64,000 bases of DNA from Treponema sp. (GTDB lineage Bacteria; Spirochaetota; Spirochaetia; Treponematales; Treponemataceae), in contig JAEEIU010000015.1 in the NCBI GenBank assembly GCA_016281495.1, positions 124,001-188,000 of the forward strand, given 5' to 3'. The notes below the pieces were generated by a model. The model was not told the origin of the DNA. It saw nothing but the letters and a program-made list of their open reading frames with translations, and did no database searches. Made by a program: the position numbers and the translations under genes. Positions 8,516 through 18,087 of the stretch are shown one piece after another (position 1 is the first letter of the stretch; every line of letters begins with the position of its first letter).

Positions 8516-10273
8516 ATGCGTAAACATCCTATTAGAAAGTTTTTAGGACTGACAGTCCTATACGCCGCTCTCATTGTCGGCATATTTGTATTGCAATTTA
8601 AGACCGAATCAGTCATCAACAGGGTTTTTGGTGACTTGCGGATTTCTCTTGCCCAAACCCAGGGAGACCAGAACCTTAGGAAGCTGAAGAATCAGTTCCA
8701 GGTTTCGTACCGTGGTTTGAACATCAGTGCGACAGAATCTAGTCCGGTAAAGGCGTTCAATTCTGCTTCTCCGAACTCAGTGATGAATCTTGTTCTGGAC
8801 AATTTTACCGAAACAAAGAATTCATTGCAACTGAATTTTGCAGGCGGTTCATCGCTTACGTTCTCCCTCTCTGATGAGGGCGGTGCCCTGTATGTCTATG
8901 CCTCCGTGGGTTCAGGTTTGGATACAATATCCGTTCCATACCGCAATGAGGCCACCCATACGATAGAAGAACTCAGTGCCGGCCGCGTGATACTCAATTC
9001 CAAGGAAGCGCTTCTGGCACTCACTGCACCTGAAGTTGACTCCGAGAGAATCTACTTTACCAGTGATAATCCTGTGGCAAGCTATGGCCTGTATGACCCG
9101 AGCCGTAAATTTGAATTTGTTGCGGTTGCGGGTATGCCTATGACCGATGCCCAGTCTTACAATACATCTGTTAAACAATTCAGGGATACTTTGGTTACTC
9201 GTTTCAGTCAGGTGGCTGGAGGCAATCAGGCTGAAGATCTGACGGAAAAGGATGTCGTTGCCTTTGTGGCGGAAATGGCAAGCCGCAATCAGTATAACGA
9301 AAGCCTTGATATGGTCCCCGATTCATTCAAGAGGAGCAACAGGCGCACCTATGTCTCTGCCCCATATTTTGACAACCTGGTGAACATGGACAAGACGCTT
9401 TCGCTTGAACTTGAACGCTTTAATTCCATGGTTCAGACTGCCATAACTTCCGGAAACCTGGACATCTACACTGTGGACGGAATCACTGATTTCATGCTTC
9501 GTGAGAAAAACTCAGGCACAGTTCTTTCCATTCTGGGACTTCTTGGATCTCTGGAACAAACCGAGCCTACGGTAACACAGGCAATCGGAATCCTGAGCGT
9601 CTATGGAAACATGCTTGCAAAAGATAAGGAAATATCAGCCCGACTCATGCCGGCGCTTCCATATTGTATTTCTGTTCTTGAGGATAATGCAGTTCTGGAG
9701 AATGGACTCCTTCAGATTACAGAGAACGACCTTTTCATTTCTGTAGAGCAGAATGTGATTCTTGGTACAGCCCTCATAATGATCGGATCCCAGACGGGTC
9801 ACAACGAATATGTCGAGGCAGGACGTCTTCTAGTTAACCAGCAGCTTGTCTATGTATCCTCCATGAACCTTCAGGCCCTGTCAGCGCTTTATCCGCTCCT
9901 TTTGCCGACAAATACATATTATCCGCATACTGTGGTCCTGGGCTATTACGGTTCAACTCCTGTGTGGGCATGGACTTGTGCAAACAACATCTCATGGCGC
10001 ATAGCATCAAACGGTGTCGTAAGCCTGAACATGGAATTCCCGCTTGAGAATACTCATTACATGATAATCAAGGGCGTCCCGAACTTCCATTCAACAATAG
10101 AAATCCAGCAGATGATGTTCCGCACGGACCCAAGGTTCGAGACATACAATTCATCTGGTTATGTATATTCAGAGTCCAGCAAGACACTTTTCCTGAAATC
10201 AAGACACAAATCCAAAAATGAGCTTATAAGGCTCTGGTGTGATCCTGTAAGCAATTATGTTCAGAAAAACTGA
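8516..10273 (+). CDS. Membrane-anchored protein of unknown function
   Basis: I do not recognise this 585-residue protein. It has a single N-terminal membrane segment (about residues 9-26, LGLTVLYAALIVGIFVLQF) and a large, presumably periplasmic, body rich in beta-type segments at the start (about 60-200), a helical middle (about 240-470) and a C-terminal beta-rich part with aromatic clusters (PVWAWTCANNISWRI). No catalytic motif stands out. Divergent from the TPR/TraB operon; pepT follows with its start region overlapping the stop, so they may be co-transcribed. Probably a lineage-specific envelope protein. Confidence 0.75.
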   Translation: MRKHPIRKFLGLTVLYAALIVGIFVLQFKTESVINRVFGDLRISLAQTQGDQNLRKLKNQFQVSYRGLNISATESSPVKAFNSASPNSVMNLVLDNFTETKNSLQLNFAGGSSLTFSLSDEGGALYVYASVGSGLDTISVPYRNEATHTIEELSAGRVILNSKEALLALTAPEVDSERIYFTSDNPVASYGLYDPSRKFEFVAVAGMPMTDAQSYNTSVKQFRDTLVTRFSQVAGGNQAEDLTEKDVVAFVAEMASRNQYNESLDMVPDSFKRSNRRTYVSAPYFDNLVNMDKTLSLELERFNSMVQTAITSGNLDIYTVDGITDFMLREKNSGTVLSILGLLGSLEQTEPTVTQAIGILSVYGNMLAKDKEISARLMPALPYCISVLEDNAVLENGLLQITENDLFISVEQNVILGTALIMIGSQTGHNEYVEAGRLLVNQQLVYVSSMNLQALSALYPLLLPTNTYYPHTVVLGYYGSTPVWAWTCANNISWRIASNGVVSLNMEFPLENTHYMIIKGVPNFHSTIEIQQMMFRTDPRFETYNSSGYVYSESSKTLFLKSRHKSKNELIRLWCDPVSNYVQKN

Positions 10274-10287
10274 TGGCGGAGGCTTGG

Positions 10288-11556
10288 ATGAGCGTTCAAA
10301 CAATTCTTAACTCTCCACTTGCCGCACCGCTAAAAGGGCGTTTTCTGAGCTATGTAAAAGTCTGTTCACAAAGCGATTCTGCCAAAGCTGATTCCGGAAT
10401 CCAACCGAGCACGGAATGTCAGTGGGACATGGCAAAATTTTTATGCCTGGAGTTGAAGGCCCTTGGACTCTCTGATGTTCAAACCACGGACAAATGCTAC
10501 ACTTACGGTCGTCTGCCTGCATCAAGCGGAATGGAAGGAAAAAAATCCATTTGCCTTTTGGCCCACATAGACACGGTTGAGGAAGTAAGCGGAAAGGACG
10601 TAAAGCCCATCGTTCATGAAAATTATAATGGGGCCCCAATAACTCTGCCCTATGGAAACATACTTGATCCTGCAAAAGACAAGGCCCTTGCCCAAGCCGG
10701 AAAAGAGGGAGACACAATCATCACGAGCGACGGCAACACTTTGCTTGGTGCGGATGACAAGGCCGGTGTAAGCGAGATAATGACCGCACTGGAATATTTT
10801 GTGAGCCACCCGGATGAAAAGCATGGTGAGATTGAAGTCATTTTTTCTCCAGATGAGGAGACGGGCCATGGCATGGATAATGTTCCCCTTAACCTTCTGA
10901 AATCCAAATGCGCATATACAGTGGACGGCGGACACATTGCCGAGCTTGAGACAGAATGCTTTAACGCATACAAGAGTGAGGTTGTCTTTACAGGAAAGGC
11001 CATTCACACAGGCTATGCCAGACCCGACATGATAAACGCAATCAACATGGTATCTTCTTTCGTACAGTCACTGCCACATCATCAGATGCCGGAAACAACC
11101 GACGGACGCATGGGTTTTTATGCCCCCCTTGAAATCTCCGGTGGAATGGAAAAGGCATCCGTCACCCTTTTTTTGCGTGACTTTGAGGAAGAAGGAATGA
11201 AGAAGCGGCTTTCCCTGGTGGAGGAACTTGCGGCGGCTACGGCACATTCCTATGGCGGGGAATTCAAGGTTACACATACAAAGCAGTATGTAAACATGAA
11301 GACGATTATGGACCAGCATCCAGAGGTGGTGCAGAATCTTGTGCAGGCTTACAGAAATGCCGGTCTTGAACCTGTGTTCCCTGCAATCCGCGGTGGTACT
11401 GACGGTTCCAGACTTACGGAGATGGGCATACCCACACCAAATATTTTTACAGGCGGACACAATTTCCATTCAAGGTCGGAGTGGGCAAGCTTGAGCCAGA
11501 TGATCTGTGCCGTTAATGTATTGATTCAACTGGTCATTCAATGGACAAAAAACTGA
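10288..11556 (+). CDS. pepT: Peptidase T (tripeptide aminopeptidase)
   Basis: Cytoplasmic M20-family dizinc aminopeptidase releasing the N-terminal residue of tripeptides. Metal and catalytic motifs are in place: LLAHIDTVEE (first His/Asp), GADDKAGVSEI (bridging Asp), SPDEETGHG (catalytic Glu pair), YTVDGG, and the late FTGGHNFHSRSEW segment. I start it at ATG 10288 because GCGGAGG lies just upstream; an ATG at 10273 overlaps the previous stop but has no ribosome site. About 422 residues, near the family norm of 410. Confidence 0.95.
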   Translation: MSVQTILNSPLAAPLKGRFLSYVKVCSQSDSAKADSGIQPSTECQWDMAKFLCLELKALGLSDVQTTDKCYTYGRLPASSGMEGKKSICLLAHIDTVEEVSGKDVKPIVHENYNGAPITLPYGNILDPAKDKALAQAGKEGDTIITSDGNTLLGADDKAGVSEIMTALEYFVSHPDEKHGEIEVIFSPDEETGHGMDNVPLNLLKSKCAYTVDGGHIAELETECFNAYKSEVVFTGKAIHTGYARPDMINAINMVSSFVQSLPHHQMPETTDGRMGFYAPLEISGGMEKASVTLFLRDFEEEGMKKRLSLVEELAAATAHSYGGEFKVTHTKQYVNMKTIMDQHPEVVQNLVQAYRNAGLEPVFPAIRGGTDGSRLTEMGIPTPNIFTGGHNFHSRSEWASLSQMICAVNVLIQLVIQWTKN

Positions 11557-11584
11557 TGTACAGTTACAGATAGAGGGGAAACAG

Positions 11585-12865
11585 ATGTATGAGTATCATG
11601 TAGAAGGCGGTATTCCGATCAAGGGTACCGTTCATGCCAGCGGAAATAAAAATGCGGCGCTTCCATGTATTGCGGCGGTTCTGCTTACAAAGGAAGATGT
11701 AATCCTCCGCAATATTCCGGAAATAGAAGACTGTCATGTGATGATTCAGATTCTTGAGGCTATGGGAGTCGAGGCCCAAAAGCTTGAGGATCATGTGTGG
11801 AAATTCAATTCCTCAAAACTCAAGGACTGTACGATTCCGCATGACCTGAGCAAGAAAATCAGGGCATCCATTCTGTTTGCAGGTCCCCTTGTGGCACGCT
11901 GCGGTAAGGCTGTGATGCTTCCACCGGGAGGAGACGTAATCGGACGGCGCAGGCTTGATTCTCACTTCCTTGCCCTGACAGAGATTGGTGCCCGTGTAAC
12001 TACAAACGGCAAATTTGAATTTAGTGCAAACAAGCTGGTCGGTGCGGACATATTCCTTGACGAGACATCAGTTACCGCAACAGAAAACGCAGTAATGGCA
12101 TCTGTTCTTGCGGACGGGAAAACCGAAATAACAAATGCCGCTTCTGAGCCACATGTTCAGGATTTGTGCAACATGCTCAATTCAATGGGTGCGAAAATAA
12201 GCGGTATAGGTTCAAACATACTTACAATCGAAGGCGTGAAAGAGCTGGGTGGGACAGATTTTTCAATAGGACCTGACTTCATGGAGATTGGTTCGTTCAT
12301 AGGACTTGCGGCGGCTACTCGTGGCTCAATCACGATTACCGGTGTCAATCCAAAGGACATGAGGCCTTTGCGCATATCGTTCGGCAAGCTGGGCATACGC
12401 TGGGACATTGAGGGAGATGCGCTTACAGTTTCTGCAGGACAGGAAATGCGGGTAAACAATGACCTTGGCGGAATGATCCCTAAAATTGATGACAGTCCGT
12501 GGCCTGGATTCCCGCCGGATTTGACTTCCATCATGACGGTGGTTGCAACCCAGGTTGAAGGAACCGTTTTGATTTTTGAAAAGATGTTTGAAAGCAGGAT
12601 GTTCTTTGTGGACAAGCTGATCAGCATGGGTGCGCGAATTACCCTGTGCGATCCTCATAGGGCGGTTGTTACGGGACCCAGCCTCCTGCATGGAGAGCAT
12701 CTTGTGTCTCCTGACGTACGTGCCGGAATGGCGATGGTTATTGCGGCAATGGCGGCTCATGGTGAAAGTGTCATAAGCAACGTGTACCAGATTGAACGCG
12801 GTTACGAGCATCTTGTGGAACGTCTTCAATCTCTTGGTGCAAGAATAAAGAGGGTGGAAGTCTAG
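11585..12865 (+). CDS. murA: UDP-GlcNAc 1-carboxyvinyltransferase with Asp at the fosfomycin site
   Basis: First committed step of peptidoglycan synthesis: transfers enolpyruvate from PEP to UDP-GlcNAc. NKNAALPCIAA (about 21-31), the catalytic loop PPGGDVIGRR (113-122), and the closing RGYEHLVERLQSLGA match the family; 426 residues is normal. The loop Cys (Cys115 in E. coli, alkylated by fosfomycin) is Asp117 here. The same Cys-to-Asp change is known in mycobacteria, chlamydiae and Borrelia, leaves the enzyme active and confers intrinsic fosfomycin resistance. GAGGGG lies upstream; lgt starts directly after the stop. Confidence 0.95.
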   Translation: MYEYHVEGGIPIKGTVHASGNKNAALPCIAAVLLTKEDVILRNIPEIEDCHVMIQILEAMGVEAQKLEDHVWKFNSSKLKDCTIPHDLSKKIRASILFAGPLVARCGKAVMLPPGGDVIGRRRLDSHFLALTEIGARVTTNGKFEFSANKLVGADIFLDETSVTATENAVMASVLADGKTEITNAASEPHVQDLCNMLNSMGAKISGIGSNILTIEGVKELGGTDFSIGPDFMEIGSFIGLAAATRGSITITGVNPKDMRPLRISFGKLGIRWDIEGDALTVSAGQEMRVNNDLGGMIPKIDDSPWPGFPPDLTSIMTVVATQVEGTVLIFEKMFESRMFFVDKLISMGARITLCDPHRAVVTGPSLLHGEHLVSPDVRAGMAMVIAAMAAHGESVISNVYQIERGYEHLVERLQSLGARIKRVEV

Positions 12866-13645
12866 ATGCATCCTTTCGTTCATATTCTTGGAAGAGAAAT
12901 TCCGATGTACTCAATCTGCATCGTGACGGGAATGCTGGTGGCGGGGTGCATCATTGTCTTGCTTTCTTCAAGGTTCTCCGTAAAAAGGGATGATGCGCTT
13001 TATTCATACCTTTATGCCATTTTGGTGATGATAGCCGGTGCAAAGATATTTTTCATCATTGTGAATATTCCCCATTTGCCCGAGATGATCAGGGAAGTTG
13101 GTTTTTCGGGGCTAATGAAGGGAGGCTTTGTTGTTTACGGCGGACTTTTGGGTGCCTTCCTTGGAGTTGCGATTTACGGATGGCAGTTCAAGATGGATTC
13201 AAAACCACTGTATTCACTTTTGATTGTCGGGGTTCCGCTTGCACAGGCATTTGGCAGGATAGGCTGCTTTATGGCGGGCTGCTGTTACGGTAAGATTTGC
13301 TTTGGCTCACATTGCGTTTATATCAATGGGGCGTCACGTTTCCCGGTACAGCTTTTGTCATCAGGTTTGGATCTCCTTCTCTTTTTTATCCTGCTTGCCA
13401 GCGTGTTCATCAAAAGGGCAAAGCACTATCAGTTTTCAATTTACCTGATTGGTTACGGAATAGTCAGGTTCATATGCGAGTTTTTCCGGGGCGATGAGGA
13501 GAGGGGATTTATCGGGCCGCTTTCGATTGCGCAGTGGTTCAGCATTCTCTTTGTGTGCGTTGGAATTATCTTATTTGTAGTTAGATTCAAAAAGGTGGAA
13601 GAGCCTAAGGATCTGGATATCCAAATGGAGGAAAAAAATGGATGA
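12866..13645 (+). CDS. lgt: Prolipoprotein diacylglyceryl transferase
   Basis: Inner-membrane enzyme attaching diacylglycerol to the lipobox Cys of prolipoproteins. Seven hydrophobic segments are visible across 259 residues, with GGFVVYGGLLGA, the signature GRIGCFMAGCCYGK (about 131-144) and the Arg-rich FICEFFRGDEERG near the end. The signature differs from the usual GRIGNFINGE in being Cys-rich, a variant seen in an Lgt-like branch; if another lgt exists elsewhere in the genome this copy may have a different acceptor. The ATG abuts the murA stop, so the genes form an operon. Confidence 0.85.
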   Translation: MHPFVHILGREIPMYSICIVTGMLVAGCIIVLLSSRFSVKRDDALYSYLYAILVMIAGAKIFFIIVNIPHLPEMIREVGFSGLMKGGFVVYGGLLGAFLGVAIYGWQFKMDSKPLYSLLIVGVPLAQAFGRIGCFMAGCCYGKICFGSHCVYINGASRFPVQLLSSGLDLLLFFILLASVFIKRAKHYQFSIYLIGYGIVRFICEFFRGDEERGFIGPLSIAQWFSILFVCVGIILFVVRFKKVEEPKDLDIQMEEKNG

Positions 13646-14249
13646 TCAGTTTCAGGACAATCAGTCAAATCAGGTAGATCCGTGGGATCAGGCAAATCAA
13701 AATGATCCGTGGGATCAGCCAAGTCAGCCTCAGGATCAGTCAAATCAGTATGAATCATCAAGCCAGCAGAATGACTCAAGTCAGGAAAATTCAGGCTACC
13801 AGAACCAGCAGCCAGCCGCTCAACCGCCTGTGCCACAACAGCAGATGACACAACAGCCTGTACAACAGCAGCCGGTGAACCAGTATTCATATCAGAACCA
13901 GCAGCAAGTGCCACCCAGACCTGCAACGTATCCGGGAAAGGGCCTTTCTGTAGCGTCCATGGTCTTGGGAATCATTGCCATGGTATGTCTCCTTACAGGA
14001 TGGTTTTCATTTATTGCTGTGGTAATGGGTGTCGTCGGACTCATATTGGGAATTATGGGAAAAAAGAAGACTCCAAACGGAATGGCAACAGCAGGTATCG
14101 TGCTTTCAATCATAGCGCTTGCCTTGGGTGCCCTTATTTTCGTAAGCTGTATAGTCTGCATGTCATGTATCTTTAGCTCAACTGCGGATTTCTATCCTAA
14201 TTTTCCAGACATCTTCAGTGATGCCGAAAGCTGGAATTATACCCTATAG
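13638..14249 (+). CDS. DUF4190 membrane protein with Gln/Asn-rich N-terminus
   Basis: The first 100 residues are a low-complexity Gln/Asn/Pro/Ser tail with repeated NQxDPWDQ units. Then come two membrane segments of a DUF4190 domain (GLSVASMVLGIIAM and TAGIVLSIIALALGAL), separated by a short basic loop. A GGAGG lies just before ATG 13638, eight bases before the lgt stop. Such proteins are small membrane proteins of unknown role; co-transcription with murA-lgt suggests an envelope function. Confidence 0.8.
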   Translation: MDDQFQDNQSNQVDPWDQANQNDPWDQPSQPQDQSNQYESSSQQNDSSQENSGYQNQQPAAQPPVPQQQMTQQPVQQQPVNQYSYQNQQQVPPRPATYPGKGLSVASMVLGIIAMVCLLTGWFSFIAVVMGVVGLILGIMGKKKTPNGMATAGIVLSIIALALGALIFVSCIVCMSCIFSSTADFYPNFPDIFSDAESWNYTL

Positions 14250-16169
14250 TTCAAGCTGATAGGCACCTGCATCAAGGTTTTTATAGAACTCTTCATCAGG
14301 TATGGGTTTCCCGAACAGGAAGCCCTGTATTTTCTCGCAGCCGTTGTTCTTCAGGAACTGATAGGCCTCGTCTGTTTCAACTCCTTCTGTAAGAGTGCTC
14401 ATGCCAAGTTCTTTTGCCATGATTATTATGTTCTTTAAAATGAGTTGTGCCTTCTGGTTGCCGGAGAAACCGCTCAGGAATTTCATGTCGATCTTCATCA
14501 TGTCAAAGTCATATTCCTTAAGTACGTTAAGGCCGGAATATCCCGAGCCAAAGTCATCAAGCCACAGGGCATATCCGCTGTTGTGCAGGGTCTTTAGCAT
14601 GGCTTTAAGCTTTTCGTCATTCTCGGAAAGGGTGCTTTCTGTTACTTCTATATGAATCAGCTTTTTGTCAACGCCGTATTTTTTCAGGCATCCTTCTACA
14701 TCATCCACAAGATTGGTTGAATCAAAATCTAGCTTGGAGAAATTCAGCGATACGGGTATAAGGGTAAGCCCGTGTTCTTTTGCATAAACAAAATTCCTGC
14801 ATACTTTTTCCAGGACATACAGGTCAAGCTTGTAAATCTGGTGGTATTCCTCCAGGGTCTGGATGAAATCGGAAGGAGAGAGGAATCCATACTCGCAGTC
14901 ATCCCATCGTGCAAGGGCCTCAAGTCCGCAGAGTTTTCCTGTGTTTGCATTTACCACCGGCTGATAGTAAACCTTGATGCGTTCTTTTTTAATGGCATTG
15001 TCAATGTTGTTGATTATGTACTGCTTTTTATAGAAGTTGCCCGCCATGGAGTTGTCATACTCGCAGTAATCGTTGTTGTACCTCTTCTTGATTGAATAGC
15101 AGGCATACCGGGCATGGTCGCAGGCAATAACCGGAAGACATTCCCTGTCCTTGGGCCTGTAACCTCCTACTTTAAGGCCGAGCATCACTTCATATTTTGT
15201 TCCCAGCATGTTGCGCTTTAGGGTTTGGATTTTTTCGGGTATGGCTTCGTTCTTTGTAAGCACGACAAAATTGTCATTGGAAAAATGTGCGACAATCGAA
15301 TTCTTGAAAATTTTGTTGAGCATGTCAGCAAATTCCTTTAGGAAATCGTTGCCTTCCCAAAAACCGTATTTTTCGTTTATTGTCTTAAAGTTCTCGATGT
15401 CAAGGAAAAGGAAAATAAGATCGCCTATTTCAACTGACTCATCGTGCAGAAGGTCCAGGGCCTGACTCCTGAAATAATGCATGTTTGCTATGCCAGTAAC
15501 CTCATCACTTATGGAAAGCTTAAGGAGTATGCCGTGGGCGCGGTCAAGCTTTTCGCCTTTTTCTGCTTCCTTTAGTTTCTGATGATAGGCGTTTATTGCA
15601 CTCATTAGAAGGGAGATGAAGACAATAAAAAGGTTTACCTTTGTTGCAAAGGTGGCGGGCGTAAAGCGGTTGCAGAGCCAGAAGAAAACGGCATAGGTCA
15701 GCGAAAGGAGTAAAAATGAATAAATGGGCCTCCAGACGACAAACGAAAAGACAAAGATGGTCATTGTCATCAATGTGATGAACTGCTCACCCTTCTGGTA
15801 ATCAAGATAGGAGATGTATATTCCGAAAACCAGTGCCACTATGGAAAAGAAGTATTTGAGCACTTCCCACACGCGGCGGTTGGAACCCAGCTTTTTTATA
15901 TGACGGATTGAATAGATGAAGAGTACAATGGCAGTAAGAAGCAGGACGCTAAAGCATGAGATATGGACTATGAACCATTCGTCTGTGCGCCTTGTCTCCT
16001 CAAAAAACTGCCTTATGGAAATGTTTATTATCATGAATACTTCAAGTATTATGATTACTGAGGAAACATAAACTGCGGAACGGATATTTGATTTGTCAAA
16101 ATACCCGTTGATATAGGGTGAATGTTTGTCCGCGCCTATAAACTTTTTAATTCTGCCAAGAAGTCCCAT
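14244..16169 (-). CDS. c-di-GMP phosphodiesterase: membrane, degenerate GGDEF, EAL
   Basis: Membrane signalling protein of about 641 residues that should hydrolyse c-di-GMP. Six or so hydrophobic segments fill the first 200 residues. A GGDEF-like domain follows (SISDEVTGIANMHYF, then FKTINEKYG), but the signature itself reads SNDNF, so cyclase activity is unlikely. The EAL domain keeps all key acids: GLEALARWD, LNFSKLDF, EVTESTL, LDDFGSGYSGL, KIDMKF and TEGVET. Start at ATG 16169 is favoured over 16187 by the nearby GGAGG, although that lies only one base before the ATG. It overlaps the convergent DUF4190 gene by six bases. Confidence 0.9.
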   Translation of the reverse strand: MGLLGRIKKFIGADKHSPYINGYFDKSNIRSAVYVSSVIIILEVFMIINISIRQFFEETRRTDEWFIVHISCFSVLLLTAIVLFIYSIRHIKKLGSNRRVWEVLKYFFSIVALVFGIYISYLDYQKGEQFITLMTMTIFVFSFVVWRPIYSFLLLSLTYAVFFWLCNRFTPATFATKVNLFIVFISLLMSAINAYHQKLKEAEKGEKLDRAHGILLKLSISDEVTGIANMHYFRSQALDLLHDESVEIGDLIFLFLDIENFKTINEKYGFWEGNDFLKEFADMLNKIFKNSIVAHFSNDNFVVLTKNEAIPEKIQTLKRNMLGTKYEVMLGLKVGGYRPKDRECLPVIACDHARYACYSIKKRYNNDYCEYDNSMAGNFYKKQYIINNIDNAIKKERIKVYYQPVVNANTGKLCGLEALARWDDCEYGFLSPSDFIQTLEEYHQIYKLDLYVLEKVCRNFVYAKEHGLTLIPVSLNFSKLDFDSTNLVDDVEGCLKKYGVDKKLIHIEVTESTLSENDEKLKAMLKTLHNSGYALWLDDFGSGYSGLNVLKEYDFDMMKIDMKFLSGFSGNQKAQLILKNIIIMAKELGMSTLTEGVETDEAYQFLKNNGCEKIQGFLFGKPIPDEEFYKNLDAGAYQLEL

Positions 16170-16258
16170 GCCTCCATTATAAAGCATGATTTTAAAAAAA
16201 GGAAATAAAAAAGAGGAAAAATGGAAGAAAAGGGGCCTGTGCAATTTAGCGGGGTATG

Positions 16259-16287
16259 TTGATTTTATCCGTTCTATCTGATACTAT
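16259..16287 (+). promoter_or_regulatory. Sigma-70-type promoter for the PfoR-like gene
   Basis: TTGATT (16259-16264), a 17-base spacer and TACTAT (16282-16287) lie about 30 bases before the ATG at 16318, which has its own GGGGG ribosome site. Spacing and boxes fit a housekeeping promoter. Confidence 0.6.
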
Positions 16288-16317
16288 TCGGTCTTAATAT
16301 AACCTTTTGGGGGAATT

Positions 16318-17388
16318 ATGAATAAATATGTAAAGCGCTATCTGATTGACGCCCTTGGTGGAATGGCACACGGTCTTTTTGCATCCCTTCTTGTTGGAAC
16401 AATCGTAAAGACGCTCGGTCAGCTGATTTTGAAACTGGGTGAAAACCCCGTAGGAACTTTTTTTGTTGATGCAGGAACCTTTGCCTCTGATGCGGCTGTT
16501 GTCGGTGCCGCCATGGCAATTGCAATAGGATATGCCCTCAAGGCCCCTAAGCTCGTGCTTTTTTCCCTTGCGGCTGTCGGTGCGGCATGTAACAAGCTCG
16601 GTGGTGCGGGAGGACCTCTTGCGGTTCTTGTCATTGCGATAATTGCCTCTGAACTTGGAACCCTTGTAAGCGGAAAAACCAAGGTGGACATTCTTGTAAC
16701 CCCTCTGGTAACCCTGATTTCCGGTGTCCTGCTTGCGGTTTTGTGTGCAAAGTGGATTGGTCTTGCGGCATCTTCCGTCGGTGACCTGATAATCTGGGCC
16801 ACAAACCTTCATCCGTTTGTTATGGGAATAATAGTGTCCGTAATCGTTGGTGTTGTGCTTACCCTGCCAATATCCAGTGCGGCAATCTGTCATGCCCTGG
16901 GACTTGTCGGTCTTGCGGGTGGTGCTGCTGTTGCCGGCTGTTCTGCAAACATGATAGGTTTTGCAATCATGAGCTTCCGTGAAAACAAGTGGGGAGGCCT
17001 TTTGAGTCAGGGCCTTGGAACTTCCATGCTCCAGATGCCCAACATCATTAAGAATCCCAGAATATGGCTTCCGGTAATTCTGTCTTCCGCAATAACAGGT
17101 CCAATTTCAACCTGTGTATTCAAGCTGGAGATGAACGGTGCTCCCGTTTCTTCCGGAATGGGAACCTGCGGCTTTGTAGGCCAGATCGGAATGATTACCG
17201 GCTGGTATTCCCCGGTTGAACAGGCAGTCGCAAAAGGTGCCGCAGCAATTACCCCAGGCGTAATGGAATGGCTTGGCCTTATTCTTGTAAGCTTCATCCT
17301 TCCCGGAGTCCTGACATGGCTCTTTGGCCTCTTGTTCAGAAAAATTGGCTGGATCAAAGACGGTGACCTTAAGCTGATTGAAAGTTAA
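16318..17388 (+). CDS. PTS EIIC-type membrane protein (PfoR-like)
   Basis: A 356-residue, very hydrophobic protein with about ten membrane segments, Gly/Ala-rich, resembling the PTS_EIIC_2 family typified by clostridial PfoR. Visible landmarks are AHGLFASLLVGTIVKTLGQ at the N-terminus, KLGGAGGPLAVLV (about 98-110), LPISSAAICHALGL and GMGTCGFVGQIG. No EIIA or EIIB domain is fused or adjacent, so transport by phosphotransfer is unproven; PfoR was described as a regulator. Expressed from its own promoter; a dispersed hairpin repeat follows the gene. Confidence 0.82.
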   Translation: MNKYVKRYLIDALGGMAHGLFASLLVGTIVKTLGQLILKLGENPVGTFFVDAGTFASDAAVVGAAMAIAIGYALKAPKLVLFSLAAVGAACNKLGGAGGPLAVLVIAIIASELGTLVSGKTKVDILVTPLVTLISGVLLAVLCAKWIGLAASSVGDLIIWATNLHPFVMGIIVSVIVGVVLTLPISSAAICHALGLVGLAGGAAVAGCSANMIGFAIMSFRENKWGGLLSQGLGTSMLQMPNIIKNPRIWLPVILSSAITGPISTCVFKLEMNGAPVSSGMGTCGFVGQIGMITGWYSPVEQAVAKGAAAITPGVMEWLGLILVSFILPGVLTWLFGLLFRKIGWIKDGDLKLIES

Positions 17389-17417
17389 TTAAGAATTAAG
17401 AATGCGGAATTAAAGAA

Positions 17418-17460
17418 GTTGTCACGCGGATTCGAAATTGCTAACGCAATTTCTTTAAAT
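17418..17460 (+). repeat. Dispersed hairpin repeat, copy 4
   Basis: Tag GTTGTCACGCGGATTCG followed by the perfect stem GAAATTGC / GCAATTTC (17434-17453, loop TAAC) and TTTAAAT. It lies just downstream of the PfoR-like gene in the same orientation. An A/T-rich stretch with repeated AATTAAGAATT precedes it. Confidence 0.75.
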
Positions 17461-17527
17461 GTGATGGGTAATTTTGTTGTGTGTAGATGACTGCTTAACC
17501 GTTTTAAACTATTAGGATGAGGAATGT

Positions 17528-18031
17528 ATGAAAGTTGGGATTTTAATTGCTATTGCGGTTTTGGTGGCCGTTTTGTTTTTGATTACTCGTGGCAAGTCAA
17601 GGGCTGTGGCTGCGGACATTAATGGGGTTGCGGATTCAATAAGGAAAGTGCTGGACTCAGACTATATGAAAATAGACTTTTTGACAATCAGTGGTGGCGG
17701 CAAGGATCAGTTTGTTCAGTTTTCGCGGGAAAAGGATGGACTGATGTTGTGGTGGCCTAATGTTAAGGTTCAGCAGGCAAATATCGAAAAGCTCAAGCCG
17801 GTGTTGAACGCAATCGGATATTCCGGCACGGTAAAAACTGACACTGATGTAAACGCAGAAACCCTTGCCAATCTGTCATACAAAGAATACGTCCAGTTGA
17901 GCGACGGCGTGTATGCAAATGTCGGCCATGACAGCGGTGAAATCCTGGAATTGGTAAAAAGACTGTTCACGGAAGTCTTCGGATACTACGACTTTGACAA
18001 TATGAAGGTCCAGCTTTCTGTAATCGGGTAA
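17528..18031 (+). CDS. Small membrane-anchored protein, unknown
   Basis: A 167-residue protein not recognised. One N-terminal membrane segment (GILIAIAVLVAVLFLI, about 3-20) and a soluble domain with alternating strands and helices (FLTISGGGKDQFVQFSREKDGLMLWWPN; a C-terminal helix LELVKRLFTEVFGYY). GAGGA precedes ATG. The following gene encodes a lipoprotein in the same direction, 56 bases on, after an AATTAAGAATTATGAATT stretch of the kind scattered in this genome. Confidence 0.7.
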   Translation: MKVGILIAIAVLVAVLFLITRGKSRAVAADINGVADSIRKVLDSDYMKIDFLTISGGGKDQFVQFSREKDGLMLWWPNVKVQQANIEKLKPVLNAIGYSGTVKTDTDVNAETLANLSYKEYVQLSDGVYANVGHDSGEILELVKRLFTEVFGYYDFDNMKVQLSVIG

Positions 18032-18087
18032 GAAAAGTTAATTAAGAATTATGAATTATGAATTGAAAAGTTAAAAGGAGACAAAAA

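Noticed and set aside
7045-8619. Longer start for the TPR protein at 8619
   Set aside because: It would overlap the divergent gene at 8516 and its promoter, and it buries the signal peptide.
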